A stretch of DNA of 64,000 nucleotides from a beta proteobacterium AAP51 (GCA_001295905.1 LJHT01000105.1:51289-115288), one strand, 5' to 3'; counted from the stretch's first letter, positions 53,001 through 60,691 are shown. Program-made: numbers and translations. The notes: generated from the sequence alone by a model not told the origin.

Positions 53001-53369
53001 GGCCGCGTGGCCGGCAAGTGGCAGCGCGACCGTTTCGAGAACGGCGTGGACAGCCGCTTCAGCGCCCGCCTGCTCGCCGGCCGCGTGGTGTGGGACGTCA
53101 CCGAGAACTGGGACCTCAGCGTCTTGGCCGCGCGCGAATTCGGCCAGCGGGGCGCGCGCCGGCACGCCCTGGGCGTGGAGGCCGGCTACCTGCTGCGCCA
53201 GAACCTGTGGCTGAGCGCCGGCTACAACGCCAGCGGTTTTGCCGGTGATGCCGACCTGGCCGGCTACGAATACACCCGCCGCGGCGCCTACGTGCGGCTG
53301 CGCTTCAAGTTCGACGAGCACCTCTTCAAGGGCGCCGACCGCGAGGTCAACCGGAGCCTGGACCGATGA
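50028..53369 (+). CDS. Predicted outer-membrane beta-barrel protein with N-terminal Ig-like domain
   Basis: 1113 residues. A signal peptide (AWRTWVGVPVLAAWLPAGGVLAQ) is followed by an invasin/Big_1-like domain (about 80-190, RIVVEVNRDGVPADGQSPVQ then LVVRLFGRDGAPLPGTVLA). From about 240 to the end, alternating amphipathic strands with aromatic ends (for example LRLHHEEGRFTGNVFVFRDT and YGDFVTGDGF) fit a large barrel; the last strand is AYVRLRFKF. An 18-residue hydrophilic tail follows, which is unusual since most barrels end in an aromatic residue. It has no TonB box or plug I can see. It overlaps the preceding stop (ATGA) and the next start, so I infer it anchors or exports the giant protein. 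Confidence 0.75.
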   Translation: MKPPRLKPSCRAWRTWVGVPVLAAWLPAGGVLAQTQPPPGTPADVRYTAPTAAAQALHPRAPDSDAQPPQRLLERPGAAAVARIVVEVNRDGVPADGQSPVQLVVRLFGRDGAPLPGTVLATLEHSGGRVLLPGARTDEFGPRRQDADKATPGVQLPVQDGVARFTLLAPAEAQDVRVRVSADGQEAAGTISFVPDLRPMVAAGLIEGVISLRRGATLAPVRRGDGFEQEIDRWARDFNGGRGTAAGRAAFYVKGLVRGDVLLTAAYDSDKATRARLLRDVRPDELYPVYGDASLRSFDARSAERLYVRVDQGKSYALYGDFVTGDGFAQPLGQGAVASLKQRSLGNLNRSATGLRLHHEEGRFTGNVFVFRDTLRQVVEEIASQGSGPYGLRNNGALEGSEKVEVLVRDRNQPARIVSVRPLVRLVDYTFEPFSGRLLLTSFLPALDANLDPVSLRITYEVDQGGTPFWAGGGDAQWRLNEQLEVGGSAFTDRNSLAPYELFSANGTLRLGPRTALVVEAAQSLSTVNTNPANTSTAPALAGRSGEVQGRAARVELAHEGETTQARLFAGRSSPLFNNPGAPLAGGRDELFARGALKLADSLQLQAEAQRSADRNTGGGTRSGAGLGLRWQAGERLTLEGGLRRSEERIGSQPNGTLSWPYDQTSGLSGSLASGSGGGLLGFGNQRLNPATGLPVFSDPGLPAAASSLPVGTRLASTGLRLGAGWRATDTVNLGAEVEGDISGDSRRRVALGADMAVAERTRLYGRWERQSGWVQLGGVSDTGRDSGVWALGIDSSYRADTQFFSEYRLRDAISGRDLQLASGVRNLWNVAEGWRVSTAYENLKVVSGSTAPVQAASTGLDWTAHPLWRASGRLELRRSGDRSDTPDNDRFNTTLAQALLARKLDRDFTLLTRHHHLHTRYEVRGRVLQDRAQLGLAYRDTDTNRHNALAKLEYKRERDSSNAAVGDLATRAWIASLHGDWHPSRPWWLTGRVAGKWQRDRFENGVDSRFSARLLAGRVVWDVTENWDLSVLAAREFGQRGARRHALGVEAGYLLRQNLWLSAGYNASGFAGDADLAGYEYTRRGAYVRLRFKFDEHLFKGADREVNRSLDR

Positions 53370-54526
53370 AACCCCCCACCACCCGCCTTGTGGCCACCCT
53401 TGCCGTGCTGCTGCTGTGCACCCTGGCCGCCGTGCCGGGCGTGGCGCAGGCCCAGCCCGCACCCACCGGCGCCGTGTCCACCGGCGCCGTGCCCACCAGT
53501 GCCGCAGCGGCCACACTGGCGCCGCCCGCCGCGCGCATCAGCGATACCGTCATCCAGGCCGACCTGCAAACCTACGAAGGTGTGCAAGCCCGCATCAAGG
53601 GCCTCAACGACCGCGGCCGCCCGGTGCGTGACTACCACCTCAGCAAGGCCCAGTGCTGGCTGGACGTGAGCTTCCACGAGTACACGCGCAACGACCGCAG
53701 TGCCTTCCCGCAAGAGGCGCTGGGCGAAAGCGAGAAGCTCGTCATCGGCATGGAGCGTGGCCTGGAGCCGCTGCCCATGGACACGCCGCTGGTCAACGGC
53801 GCCGCGCGCCTGCGCCCCGACCTGTGGGCGCGCGCACAGGGCCTGCGCGGCCACGCGGGCTGGTCCTGCGCCGCGCAGAAGGCCGCCTGCGCCGAGGTGG
53901 AACTGGTGCACGCCGGCAACGAGTTCAACCAGCAGCAGTGGCGCCACGCCAAGCCCTATGTGCAGATCGCCGAAGACCTGCTGGGCGAAGCGCAGGCGCT
54001 GGCCGAGGCTTGCGTTGCGCCGGCGCCCCCTGCGCCGCCCGCTCCGGCCGCAGCTGCCCAGCCCGCGCCGCCCCAGCCCTTGGCCATGCCGGTGGTGGTG
54101 CCGCCGGCCTTGCCCGCGCCCGCGCTGCAGGAAGTGCAGCTCTCGGCCGGCGTGCTGTTCAACTTCGACCGCCACGACGCCGCCAACATGCGCCCCTTCT
54201 CGGTGGTGCAGCTCGAGGCGCTGGTGCGCCGCCTGAAGACCGAGGGCCTGGCAGTGCAGGGCATCCAGCTCAGCGGCCATGCCGACCGCCTGAACAGCAC
54301 CGGCCAGCGGGACTACAACCAGCGCCTGTCCGAGAGGCGCGTGGCCACGGTGAAGGCCGAGCTGGTGCGCCTGGGCATAGCGCCGGCGCTCATCACTACC
54401 GCGGCCGCTGGTGACGCCGAGCAGGTGACGGGCTGCGAGGCCCGCTTCCAGCGCCGCGCCGAGCTGCAGGAATGCCTGCTGCCGAACCGGCGCGTGGAAG
54501 TGCTGGTGCGCGCGCGGCGGCCCTGA
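53366..54526 (+). CDS. OmpA-family outer-membrane/peptidoglycan-binding protein
   Basis: 386 residues. Signal peptide (RLVATLAVLLLCTLAAVPGVAQA). An Ala/Pro-rich segment precedes a helical N-terminal domain (YEGVQARIKGLNDRGRPVRD, CWLDVSFHEYTRN). A Pro-rich linker (about 215-250) leads to the OmpA_C domain (about 255-385): LFNFDRHDAANMRP, IQLSGHADRLNSTGQRDYN and QRLSERRVATVKAEL. This domain binds diaminopimelate in peptidoglycan. Its start overlaps the barrel stop (ATGA). I infer it fixes the surface complex to the wall. The Cys-rich loop (ACAEVE, CEARFQRRAELQECLL) may form disulfides. Confidence 0.9.
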   Translation: MKPPTTRLVATLAVLLLCTLAAVPGVAQAQPAPTGAVSTGAVPTSAAAATLAPPAARISDTVIQADLQTYEGVQARIKGLNDRGRPVRDYHLSKAQCWLDVSFHEYTRNDRSAFPQEALGESEKLVIGMERGLEPLPMDTPLVNGAARLRPDLWARAQGLRGHAGWSCAAQKAACAEVELVHAGNEFNQQQWRHAKPYVQIAEDLLGEAQALAEACVAPAPPAPPAPAAAAQPAPPQPLAMPVVVPPALPAPALQEVQLSAGVLFNFDRHDAANMRPFSVVQLEALVRRLKTEGLAVQGIQLSGHADRLNSTGQRDYNQRLSERRVATVKAELVRLGIAPALITTAAAGDAEQVTGCEARFQRRAELQECLLPNRRVEVLVRARRP

Positions 54527-54533
54527 GGGGGGC

Positions 54534-55382
54534 TCAGGCCTCGCCGTCCAGGTCGTGCAGCAGGCGCAGCGCGGCGTCGTTCGAGAGGTTCAGCAGCACC
54601 GCCACGTCGGTGGTGTCGTCGGGCAGCGCGGGGTTGTCCCAGCCCTGGCTGGTATGGCGCGCCACACGCAGGGCCAGCTGCACGTTGCGCATCTGCGGGG
54701 TGGGGTTGCGCGCGTGTTCGTCGGTGATCTGCACCAGCAGCCGGGGCAGCCGCCACTTCAGCATCAGCGCGTGTTCGAGCTCGTTGAGGTCGATGTTCAG
54801 CAGCTCGCGCTGCGCGGTGGCGCTGCGCAGCGTGGGGTCGGCCAGCTGGCGTTGTTGAATGGCCAGCGCCAGCGCCGGGGCGCGCAGCCACAGCAGCAGT
54901 TCGGCGAAGTCGTGCAGCAGCGCGGCTTCGTGGATGATGGCGGCGTCGTGGTCCATGCGGTGCACGGCAAAGCCCATCGCAAAACGCGCGGCGCGCCGGC
55001 TGCGGCGCAGCACGCGCTGGAAGCCTTCGCGCGCTTCGGGCTGACCCTCCAGCAGGCTTTCGACGGCCCGCTCCTGCGCAAAGGCGCGGAAGAAGGGCGG
55101 CACGCCCAGCATCACCAGCGCTTCCGTCACCGTTTCGGTGTCGCCGCCCTCGCGGCCGCGGCGCAGGTGGGCCACATGCGCCAGCAGCTTGATGGTCATC
55201 AGCGGGTCGTTGACCACGGCGTCGGCGATCAGCCGCGCATCGACGGCATCTTCGTGCTCGGCCAGTTCCTGCAGCGATTCCAGCGTTTCAGCGAGCACCG
55301 GCAGCGCCTTGTGCTCGAACAGCGACACCCAGCCTGCGAGGTCGCGCGGGGCTCGGGTGATCAGCAGAGGTTCGGCAGGCAT
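54534..55382 (-). CDS. HDOD domain protein
   Basis: 282 residues. The HDOD fold (EDAVDARLIADAVVNDPLMT with KLLAHVAHL, then TEALVMLGVPPFFRAF and EAALLHDFAELLLWL) fills most of the chain. HDOD is an HD-related domain without obvious catalysis, found in signalling proteins. No other output domain is seen. It lies 8 nt downstream of the OmpA-type gene on the opposite strand, so the two converge. Its role is not known. Confidence 0.87.
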   Translation of the reverse strand: MPAEPLLITRAPRDLAGWVSLFEHKALPVLAETLESLQELAEHEDAVDARLIADAVVNDPLMTIKLLAHVAHLRRGREGGDTETVTEALVMLGVPPFFRAFAQERAVESLLEGQPEAREGFQRVLRRSRRAARFAMGFAVHRMDHDAAIIHEAALLHDFAELLLWLRAPALALAIQQRQLADPTLRSATAQRELLNIDLNELEHALMLKWRLPRLLVQITDEHARNPTPQMRNVQLALRVARHTSQGWDNPALPDDTTDVAVLLNLSNDAALRLLHDLDGEA

Positions 55383-55477
55383 GGGCGGTGTGGCAGGCCC
55401 GAACGCACAGGCCTTCCTGCTTGCGATATCGGCCGCCGGCCCAGCGGCTTGAGGCGGGGCGCCTGCTGACGCGGCGC

Positions 55478-56611
55478 TCAGGTCAAGGACAACATCAGGC
55501 CCTGGCGCGCGTCGCTGCGGCCGGCCAGCACTTCGGCATAGGCCTGCAGCACGGCTTGCGGGCCCTGGCGCTGGCTGATCTGCACCCAGGGCGTGCCGGC
55601 GGTGGCCGCCGCGATGAAGGCCTGCCAGGCGGCAGCCACGCGCGCTTCCAGCCCGGCGCGGCCCCAGCCCTCGGGCGGCGGCGCGCTGCGCTTCTTCACC
55701 TGGGCCGGCGCGAAGAACAGCGTGGGCCGTGGGCCGGGCAGGCCGGCGCTGCCGCCGGGGGCGGCCAGGTGGTCCCAGTGGGTGCCGCCTATCGAAGCGC
55801 TGTAGGCCAGCGTGCCGTCGAAGTGGGTGTGCATCGCGCGGCGCAGCGCGGCGTTGCCGGCGAAGTCGACATACACCGTGGGCACGGTGGCATCCAGCGT
55901 GGCCAGCGCCTCGTAAGGCAGCACGTCGTCGTAGCAGCCCAGCGACTGCGTGAACGCGAGGTTGCCGGGCGAGGTGAGCCCGCGCACGCGCAAGGCACCC
56001 GGCTGGCCGCGGCGCTGCGCCAGGCAGAAGGCGGTGGCGAAGGCGGTCTTGCTGGATGCGCTGCTCAACAGCACCTGGGCGGCGCCGAAATTGTCCGCTT
56101 CGGCGAGGAAGTCGTCGATGAGGAAGGAGGTGATGAACAGCGGGCGCAGCACCGCCTGCAGGCCTTCCAGCGCGGGCTGCCAGCCGGGGTCGGCATCACA
56201 GAAGCTGTAGTGGTTGTAGACGGCGGCGAGTTCGGCGCGGTGGGCGGCACCGTCGCTGAAGCCGGCAGCGTTGGCGCGCGTGGGCGCCACCACCACGTGG
56301 GTGCCGGCGGGGAAGTAGCCCCAGACGCGGCGGCCGGGCTGCACGCCCTCGGCCTGGCTCTCGGCCACGGTGGCAAAGCCCCACACGGGCAGGCAGCCTT
56401 CGGCAGCGTCGGGGGCTGGAAAGAACTGCCAGTACTTCATGGCTACGCCGAAAGCCGCGTAGGTGATGTTGTTGGCGGTGAGTGCGAAGTGCGCGATGGC
56501 CAGGCGCGCTTCGCCGGCTTTCAGCGGGCGCGTGGCAGCGTCGTCGGGGTCGGGCCCGAGCCGGGCTTGCGCGAGCTGGTTGCGCTGGATGTAGAGGCGT
56601 TGGCTGGGCAT
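55478..56611 (-). CDS. DUF2855 family protein
   Basis: 377 residues. Features of DUF2855: ALTANNITYAAFGVAMKYWQ, FFPAP, LPVWGFATVAES, GVQPGRRVWGYFPAGTHVVV, AQVLLSSASSKTAF and VYVDFAGNAALRRAM. The fold resembles medium-chain reductases (quinone-reductase like), but the activity is unknown. Start MPSQRLYIQRNQLAQ at 56611. No partner gene is evident. Confidence 0.88.
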   Translation of the reverse strand: MPSQRLYIQRNQLAQARLGPDPDDAATRPLKAGEARLAIAHFALTANNITYAAFGVAMKYWQFFPAPDAAEGCLPVWGFATVAESQAEGVQPGRRVWGYFPAGTHVVVAPTRANAAGFSDGAAHRAELAAVYNHYSFCDADPGWQPALEGLQAVLRPLFITSFLIDDFLAEADNFGAAQVLLSSASSKTAFATAFCLAQRRGQPGALRVRGLTSPGNLAFTQSLGCYDDVLPYEALATLDATVPTVYVDFAGNAALRRAMHTHFDGTLAYSASIGGTHWDHLAAPGGSAGLPGPRPTLFFAPAQVKKRSAPPPEGWGRAGLEARVAAAWQAFIAAATAGTPWVQISQRQGPQAVLQAYAEVLAGRSDARQGLMLSLT

Positions 56612-56769
56612 GCGGGCTCCTGGGTGGCGGGCTCCAGGGCAAGGGTGCCCTGCCTGCGCCGGGCTTGCAGCATGCGGGGTGGCGGCGGGGAAGGCTGTCA
56701 CCCCTGCGACCGTGGCCGCAGGGGTGCAGCCCGCCCCGGGCAGGGGCTGGGCTGACGCCGAGCCGAAGC

Positions 56770-57018
56770 CTAGAGGCGCTGCACGCCGAGCACATGCCCG
56801 ACGAGCTGGCCGTTGACGTACAGCGCCCCTTCGGGCGCGCCGGCATCGGCGTGGTACTCGAGCACCAGCTCGGGCGCGGGTGCGCTGGGCGCGGGGGCCA
56901 CGCGTTCGGCCAGCAGGCCCAGGGCGCGGCTCAGCAGGCGCAGCAGCGCCGCCGTCAGGTCACGGGCGCGGCGCTCTCCGGGGGTGGCCGCATCGAGGGA
57001 CAGTTCATGGATCGACAT
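56770..57018 (-). CDS. Small protein of unknown function (82 residues)
   Basis: The start at 57018 has GGAGA about 7 nt upstream. The N-terminal half is a helix (RARDLTAALLRLLSRALGLL) and the C-terminal half is polar with YVNGQLVGHVLG. I do not recognise a family. It lies between DUF2855 and another small basic protein on the same strand; both may be transcribed together. Confidence 0.55.
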   Translation of the reverse strand: MSIHELSLDAATPGERRARDLTAALLRLLSRALGLLAERVAPAPSAPAPELVLEYHADAGAPEGALYVNGQLVGHVLGVQRL

Positions 57019-57076
57019 GAGGGGTCTCCGTGTGAAGCCGGCCCGCAAGGTGGATGGGCGGCGGCCTCGGGGGTGT

Positions 57077-57235
57077 TCAGGGGCTGTGTTTCAGGTGCTG
57101 CAGTTCGTGGCGCAGGGCGCGTTGCTGGCTTTGGCGCTGCGCGCTGGTGCCGGAGCGGTGGCTGCCCGCCATGCGCCGCAGGCTGGCTGCGACGAAGGGG
57201 TTGCGCGGCTTGAGGGTCTTGAGGGTCGTCTTCAT
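57077..57235 (-). CDS. Small basic protein of unknown function (52 residues)
   Basis: MKTTLKTLKPRNPFVAASLR, then RMAGSHRSGTSAQRQSQQ. The composition is strongly basic, suggesting nucleic-acid or membrane contact. AGGAG sits 7 nt before the ATG (57235), a good ribosome site. Similar short KPRNP-type proteins seem familiar from Burkholderiales, but I know of no function. It is 58 nt upstream of the 82-residue gene. Confidence 0.6.
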   Translation of the reverse strand: MKTTLKTLKPRNPFVAASLRRMAGSHRSGTSAQRQSQQRALRHELQHLKHSP

Positions 57236-57335
57236 CGGGCTTCTCCTGGTGGTTGGCGGGGGGGGAGGAAATGGCACGAGGCCGGCATCACGGGCGCATG
57301 GATCGCAGAACGAGCCATCGAAAAACAAGGGCCGG

Positions 57336-57374
57336 AAAACAAAACGGCCCGGGTGCTGCTGCATCCCGGGCCGT
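57336..57374 (-). terminator. Rho-independent terminator on the minus strand
   Basis: Stem ACGGCCCGGG (57344-57353) pairs with CCCGGGCCGT (57365-57374) around an 11-nt loop. On the minus strand it is followed by TTTTGTTTT. It closes the short unit starting near 57597. Confidence 0.8.
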
Positions 57375-57404
57375 GGTGGCTGTGGGCCACGCGGTGCGTG
57401 ACCT

Positions 57405-57533
57405 TCAGGACACCGGCGCCCCGGGGTGGGCGCCCATGAAACCTTGGCCGTGGACTGCAGCCACACGGGCGCGCTGCGCCGCCACCGAAAGGGGGCGTGC
57501 GTGCAGGGCCAGGGTGGAGAGCAGTGCGTTCAT
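57405..57533 (-). CDS. Possible short CDS (42 residues) inside a small promoter-to-terminator unit
   Basis: The reading frame begins MNALLSTLALHARPLSVAAQ at 57533 and ends at 57405. There is no clear ribosome site, and the codons are usual for the region. The unit it sits in (promoter 57604-57632, terminator 57336-57374) would give a transcript of about 260 nt. It could instead be a small RNA. The evidence is only for a transcript, and coding is uncertain. Confidence 0.4.
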   Translation of the reverse strand: MNALLSTLALHARPLSVAAQRARVAAVHGQGFMGAHPGAPVS

Positions 57534-57603
57534 GGTTTCAGGTGAGGGTTGATCGGATGCAGCTGTCTTCGGCGGGTGCCTTGAAGGCTGCAGGCTTGCG
57601 CAG

Positions 57604-57632
57604 ATGATAAACACACGCTTATCAGTGGGCAA
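57604..57632 (-). promoter_or_regulatory. Sigma-70-type promoter for the small unit
   Basis: On the minus strand TTGCCC (57627-57632) and TATCAT (57604-57609) are separated by 17 nt. TGATAA and TTATCA form an inverted repeat around an 8-nt spacer just here, which could be an operator. Confidence 0.6.
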
Positions 57633-57702
57633 GTGAAATTGATCACTGCGCACCTTCAAACAAGGGGGGCGCCGTGGGCAGCACCCCAGACCCGGCGCGA
57701 AG

Positions 57703-58401
57703 CTACTTCTTGCGCTTCAGCGGTGCCACGCCGCTCTGCGACTGCAGCCACAGCGCGTGCGCGTCTTCGGCCTGGGGCGCCAGGGGCGCGGCCGGGCGGC
57801 GCGTGGGCCGCATCACCCCGGGCGCCACGGCCACCATGGGCCCGGGGGCGGTGCCTGACGGCAGCGGTGGTGCCGTCATGGGGCTGCTGCCCCGTGGCTC
57901 CAGCGGCGCGGCAGCGGCTGCGGAAAGCGGTGCCGGGGCCGGGCCCAGCACCTCGCCGAGCAGGTCGAGCAGGCGCGTGCGCGCACGTTGCGGGTGGCGG
58001 CGGTAGTAGGTGAGCACCAGGCCGACGATGAAGCGCTCGTCGTCGTCGCGCGGCAGCGATTCATCGGCCGGCCCGCGGGCCGCGCCCGAGGCCGGCGCTT
58101 CCAGCGCTGAAGAAGCCGGGCCGGCGCCGTGGTCGATGTCCATCCAGCCGCGCGGCTTGTGGCAGAGCTGTTCGAACTGCCGCGCCAGGCGCTCGCCGAT
58201 CTGCCGGCTGCGGCTCTTGATCTGGCTCCAGTAGCTGGGCTGGATCTGCACGCGCTCGGCGAAGCGGCGCTCCAGCCCGCGCAAGGTGGCGGCATCGGCA
58301 TGGCGCGCGGTGGCGCGCACGAACTCTTCGAAGAGGGCCAGCGCGTTGTCCAGGCGGGTCTGTGCCAGGGCCTGGGCGGGGTCTTGAGGGCTGGCTTGCA
58401 T
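57703..58401 (-). CDS. Putative DNA-binding (XRE/CI-like) protein
   Basis: 232 residues. The N-terminal helical region (about 20-90) contains TLRGLERRFAERVQIQPSYW, SQIKSRSRQIGERLARQFEQ and LCHKPRGWMD, a pattern seen in proteins like the small phage-repressor-type helix-turn-helix regulators. The middle (FIVGLVLTYYRRHPQRARTR) is helical and the last 90 residues are Pro/Ala-rich with a basic end LKRKK. The start ATG at 58401 has a possible -10 box TATCAT 8 nt upstream. Target unknown; could be auto- or neighbour-regulating. Alternative: non-DNA-binding helical protein. Confidence 0.6.
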   Translation of the reverse strand: MQASPQDPAQALAQTRLDNALALFEEFVRATARHADAATLRGLERRFAERVQIQPSYWSQIKSRSRQIGERLARQFEQLCHKPRGWMDIDHGAGPASSALEAPASGAARGPADESLPRDDDERFIVGLVLTYYRRHPQRARTRLLDLLGEVLGPAPAPLSAAAAAPLEPRGSSPMTAPPLPSGTAPGPMVAVAPGVMRPTRRPAAPLAPQAEDAHALWLQSQSGVAPLKRKK

Positions 58402-58512
58402 CGGGGGCGATGATAAATCTTCGTTCACCTGCGCCGCCCCGCGCGGGGCTATCGACGCGCGGTGGCCGAGATGGTGGCCGCGCCTGGGCGGGGCCGCCGC
58501 TAGCATGCGCGC

Positions 58513-59385
58513 ATGCAGCCCCGCGTGAAGCCCCACCGCGAAGCCCACTTTCCCAGTGGCGAGCCCCGGCCGGCGCTGGGCCTGGGCACCTGGCGGCTGG
58601 GCGAGGCGCCGGCCAGCCGCGCTGCCGAGGTGGGCGCACTGCGCCAGGCGCTGGAGATGGGCTGGCGCGTCATCGACACCGCCGAGATGTACGGCCAGGG
58701 CGGCGCCGAGACCGTGACGGGCCAGGCCGTGGCCGAAGCGCTGCGCGCGGGCCTGCCGCGCAGCGAGCTCTTCATCGTGAGCAAGGTGCTGCCCCAGCAT
58801 GCCAGTGCGCGCGGCGTGCAGGCGGCTTGCGAGGCCAGCCTGCGCCGGCTGCAGTTGGAGCAGATCGACCTCTACCTGCTGCATTGGCGTGGTGCCGTGC
58901 CGCTGCAGGACACCGTGCGCGGCTTCGAGGAACTGCAGCGCCGCGGGCTCATCCGCCTGTGGGGCGTGAGCAACTTCGACCTCGACGACATGCGCGAGCT
59001 GGGCGCCGTGCCGGGCGGGCGCGCCTGTGCCACCAACCAGGTGTACTACTCGCTCAGCCAGCGCGGCGTGGAGTTCGATCTGTTGCCCTGGCAGCGGGTG
59101 CATCAGATGCCGCTGATGGCCTACAGCCCTTTCGACCAGGGCGAACTGGTGGACCACCCGCGCCTGCGCCCGGTGGCCGAGCGGCACCGTGCCACGCCGG
59201 CCCAGGTGGCGCTGGCCTGGCTGCTGCATCAGCCTGGCGTGATGGTCATCCCCAAGGCCGGCAACGCGCTGCACCTGCGCCACAACTGGGCTGCGCAACA
59301 GCTGCAGCTGAGCCCGCAAGACCTGGCCGAACTGGCGCAGCACTTTCCGCCACCGGCGGCCAGGCAGCCGCTGGCCGTGCGCTAG
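58513..59385 (+). CDS. Aldo/keto reductase
   Basis: 290 residues. The catalytic tetrad is visible: Asp55 and Tyr60 (IDTAEMYGQG), Lys91 (FIVSKVLP) and His124 (YLLHWRG). NADPH-binding features: WGVSNFDLDDM, YSPFDQGEL, QVALAWLLHQPGVMVIPKAG. An oxidoreductase of aldehydes or ketones; the substrate is unknown. It is divergent from the DNA-binding gene with a 111-nt spacer. Confidence 0.93.
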   Translation: MQPRVKPHREAHFPSGEPRPALGLGTWRLGEAPASRAAEVGALRQALEMGWRVIDTAEMYGQGGAETVTGQAVAEALRAGLPRSELFIVSKVLPQHASARGVQAACEASLRRLQLEQIDLYLLHWRGAVPLQDTVRGFEELQRRGLIRLWGVSNFDLDDMRELGAVPGGRACATNQVYYSLSQRGVEFDLLPWQRVHQMPLMAYSPFDQGELVDHPRLRPVAERHRATPAQVALAWLLHQPGVMVIPKAGNALHLRHNWAAQQLQLSPQDLAELAQHFPPPAARQPLAVR

Positions 59386-59446
59386 GCGCTCGCGCGGCAG
59401 GGCGCCGCACGCGCTGCCCAACCCGCGGGCCTGTGCCTGGAAGGCC

Positions 59447-60679
59447 TCAGGCCCGGGCCAGCGCCACCCAGTGGTTGTCGGGCGCCAGCAGCGCAGGCCA
59501 GGGCAGCATGCGCGGGGCTTCGTCGAGGTGCCAGCGCGCCAGGCCGCGCCCGGCGCTCAGGGCCACGCCGCCGCCCTCGGGCAGCGGCAGCAGGCCGCAA
59601 GGCTCGGTGACCTGCGCCACGGGCGTGAGGTCTTCGGGCCGGGGCGGGTGCCACCACAGCGCACGGCCCTGCTTCTGGGCGCTGAGCACGAAGCCGCCGC
59701 CCGGGGCCGCGGCGATGTCGCCGGCATAGCCGCCGCCCAGAAGGCGCGCGGCGGCGCCCGCGCCTTGCAGCGTCAGGCGGGCTGCACCGGCCCGTTCTTC
59801 ACCCTGCAGGGGCGCTGCGGGCGCGGCCTGCCACACCGCGAGCACCGGTGCGGTCGCGCGCGCTTGCAGTGCCGCGTGTTCGGCCTGCAGCGCCAGGCCC
59901 AGGCGCAGCGGGGGGCTGTCGGCGTCCGCCGTGGAAGGGGCCTTCGAGACCCCGTTCCAGGCCGTGTTCCAAGCCATGTGGCGCAGGCTGAGCTGCGGGT
60001 CGGGCAGTGTCCAGCGGCCGCGCAGCGCACCGGTGCGCGCGTCCAGTTGCACGAGCGCTGGCGCCATCGGCGTGGGCAGCTTGCGGCCCAGAGCGTCGCG
60101 CGCGATGCCGCCGTTGGCCACCATCAGCGTCGGGTCGGCGGCATCGGGGCCGGGCAGGAGTTGATGGGGGTCGATGCCGTGGCTCTCGAACTGCGCCACG
60201 CGCACCAGCGTCTGGGGGTCGCGCACGCTCAGCCAGCCGGCGCCTGTGGCGGGGTCGGTCTCGGTGGTGTAGAGCCAGGCGCCGTCGGTACCGGCTTCCA
60301 CATGGCCGTTCAGCGTGCGCGGCGGCCGTTCGGCTTCCAGCGACAGGCGCTGGGCCACGTTGCCCTGCGCGTCCAGCAGCATCAGCCAGCGGCCGGGGCG
60401 GTCGGCCACCACCACGCAGCCGCCATCGGGCCGCGCCAGCAGGCCGTGGGCGCGGCTGGGCAAGGTGTGTTCGGCCAGCACCTGCACCCGGCCCTCGGCC
60501 CAGTGCACCTGCAGCACGGCCACGCAGTGGCGGCCTTCGGTTTCGCCCGTGGCGGGGCGTTGCCAGGCGGTGGCGATGCGCAGGGCGCCATCGGCCAGCG
60601 CTGCAGGCCCGCCCGGCTCGGCGGCATGCGCCCACCAGGGCCAGGGCAGGGCGGCGAGCAGGGCGGTGCGTCGGTGCAT
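59447..60679 (-). CDS. DUF1513 domain-containing protein of an iron-uptake unit
   Basis: 410 residues. A signal sequence of twin-Arg-like type (MHRRTALLAALPWPWWAHAA) is followed by a beta-propeller-like body with LPSRAHGLLARPDGGCVVVA, TLNGHVEAGTDGAWLY and MVANGGIARDALGRKLPTPM, the DUF1513 pattern. Such proteins usually lie in iron-regulated operons with imelysin and are thought to act in the periplasm. No imelysin gene is in the window. AAGGAGG lies 6 nt before the ATG, and the gene is 12 nt after the receptor stop, so it is the third gene of the unit. Confidence 0.85.
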   Translation of the reverse strand: MHRRTALLAALPWPWWAHAAEPGGPAALADGALRIATAWQRPATGETEGRHCVAVLQVHWAEGRVQVLAEHTLPSRAHGLLARPDGGCVVVADRPGRWLMLLDAQGNVAQRLSLEAERPPRTLNGHVEAGTDGAWLYTTETDPATGAGWLSVRDPQTLVRVAQFESHGIDPHQLLPGPDAADPTLMVANGGIARDALGRKLPTPMAPALVQLDARTGALRGRWTLPDPQLSLRHMAWNTAWNGVSKAPSTADADSPPLRLGLALQAEHAALQARATAPVLAVWQAAPAAPLQGEERAGAARLTLQGAGAAARLLGGGYAGDIAAAPGGGFVLSAQKQGRALWWHPPRPEDLTPVAQVTEPCGLLPLPEGGGVALSAGRGLARWHLDEAPRMLPWPALLAPDNHWVALARA

Positions 60680-60691
60680 CAGCCGCCTCCT

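Noticed and set aside
49314..53516. Open frame of about 1400 codons on the minus strand opposite the barrel gene
   Set aside because: The barrel gene on the plus strand has the domain pattern, signal peptide and overlap with neighbours. The minus-strand frame is low-complexity Ala/Gly/Arg and His-rich without motifs.
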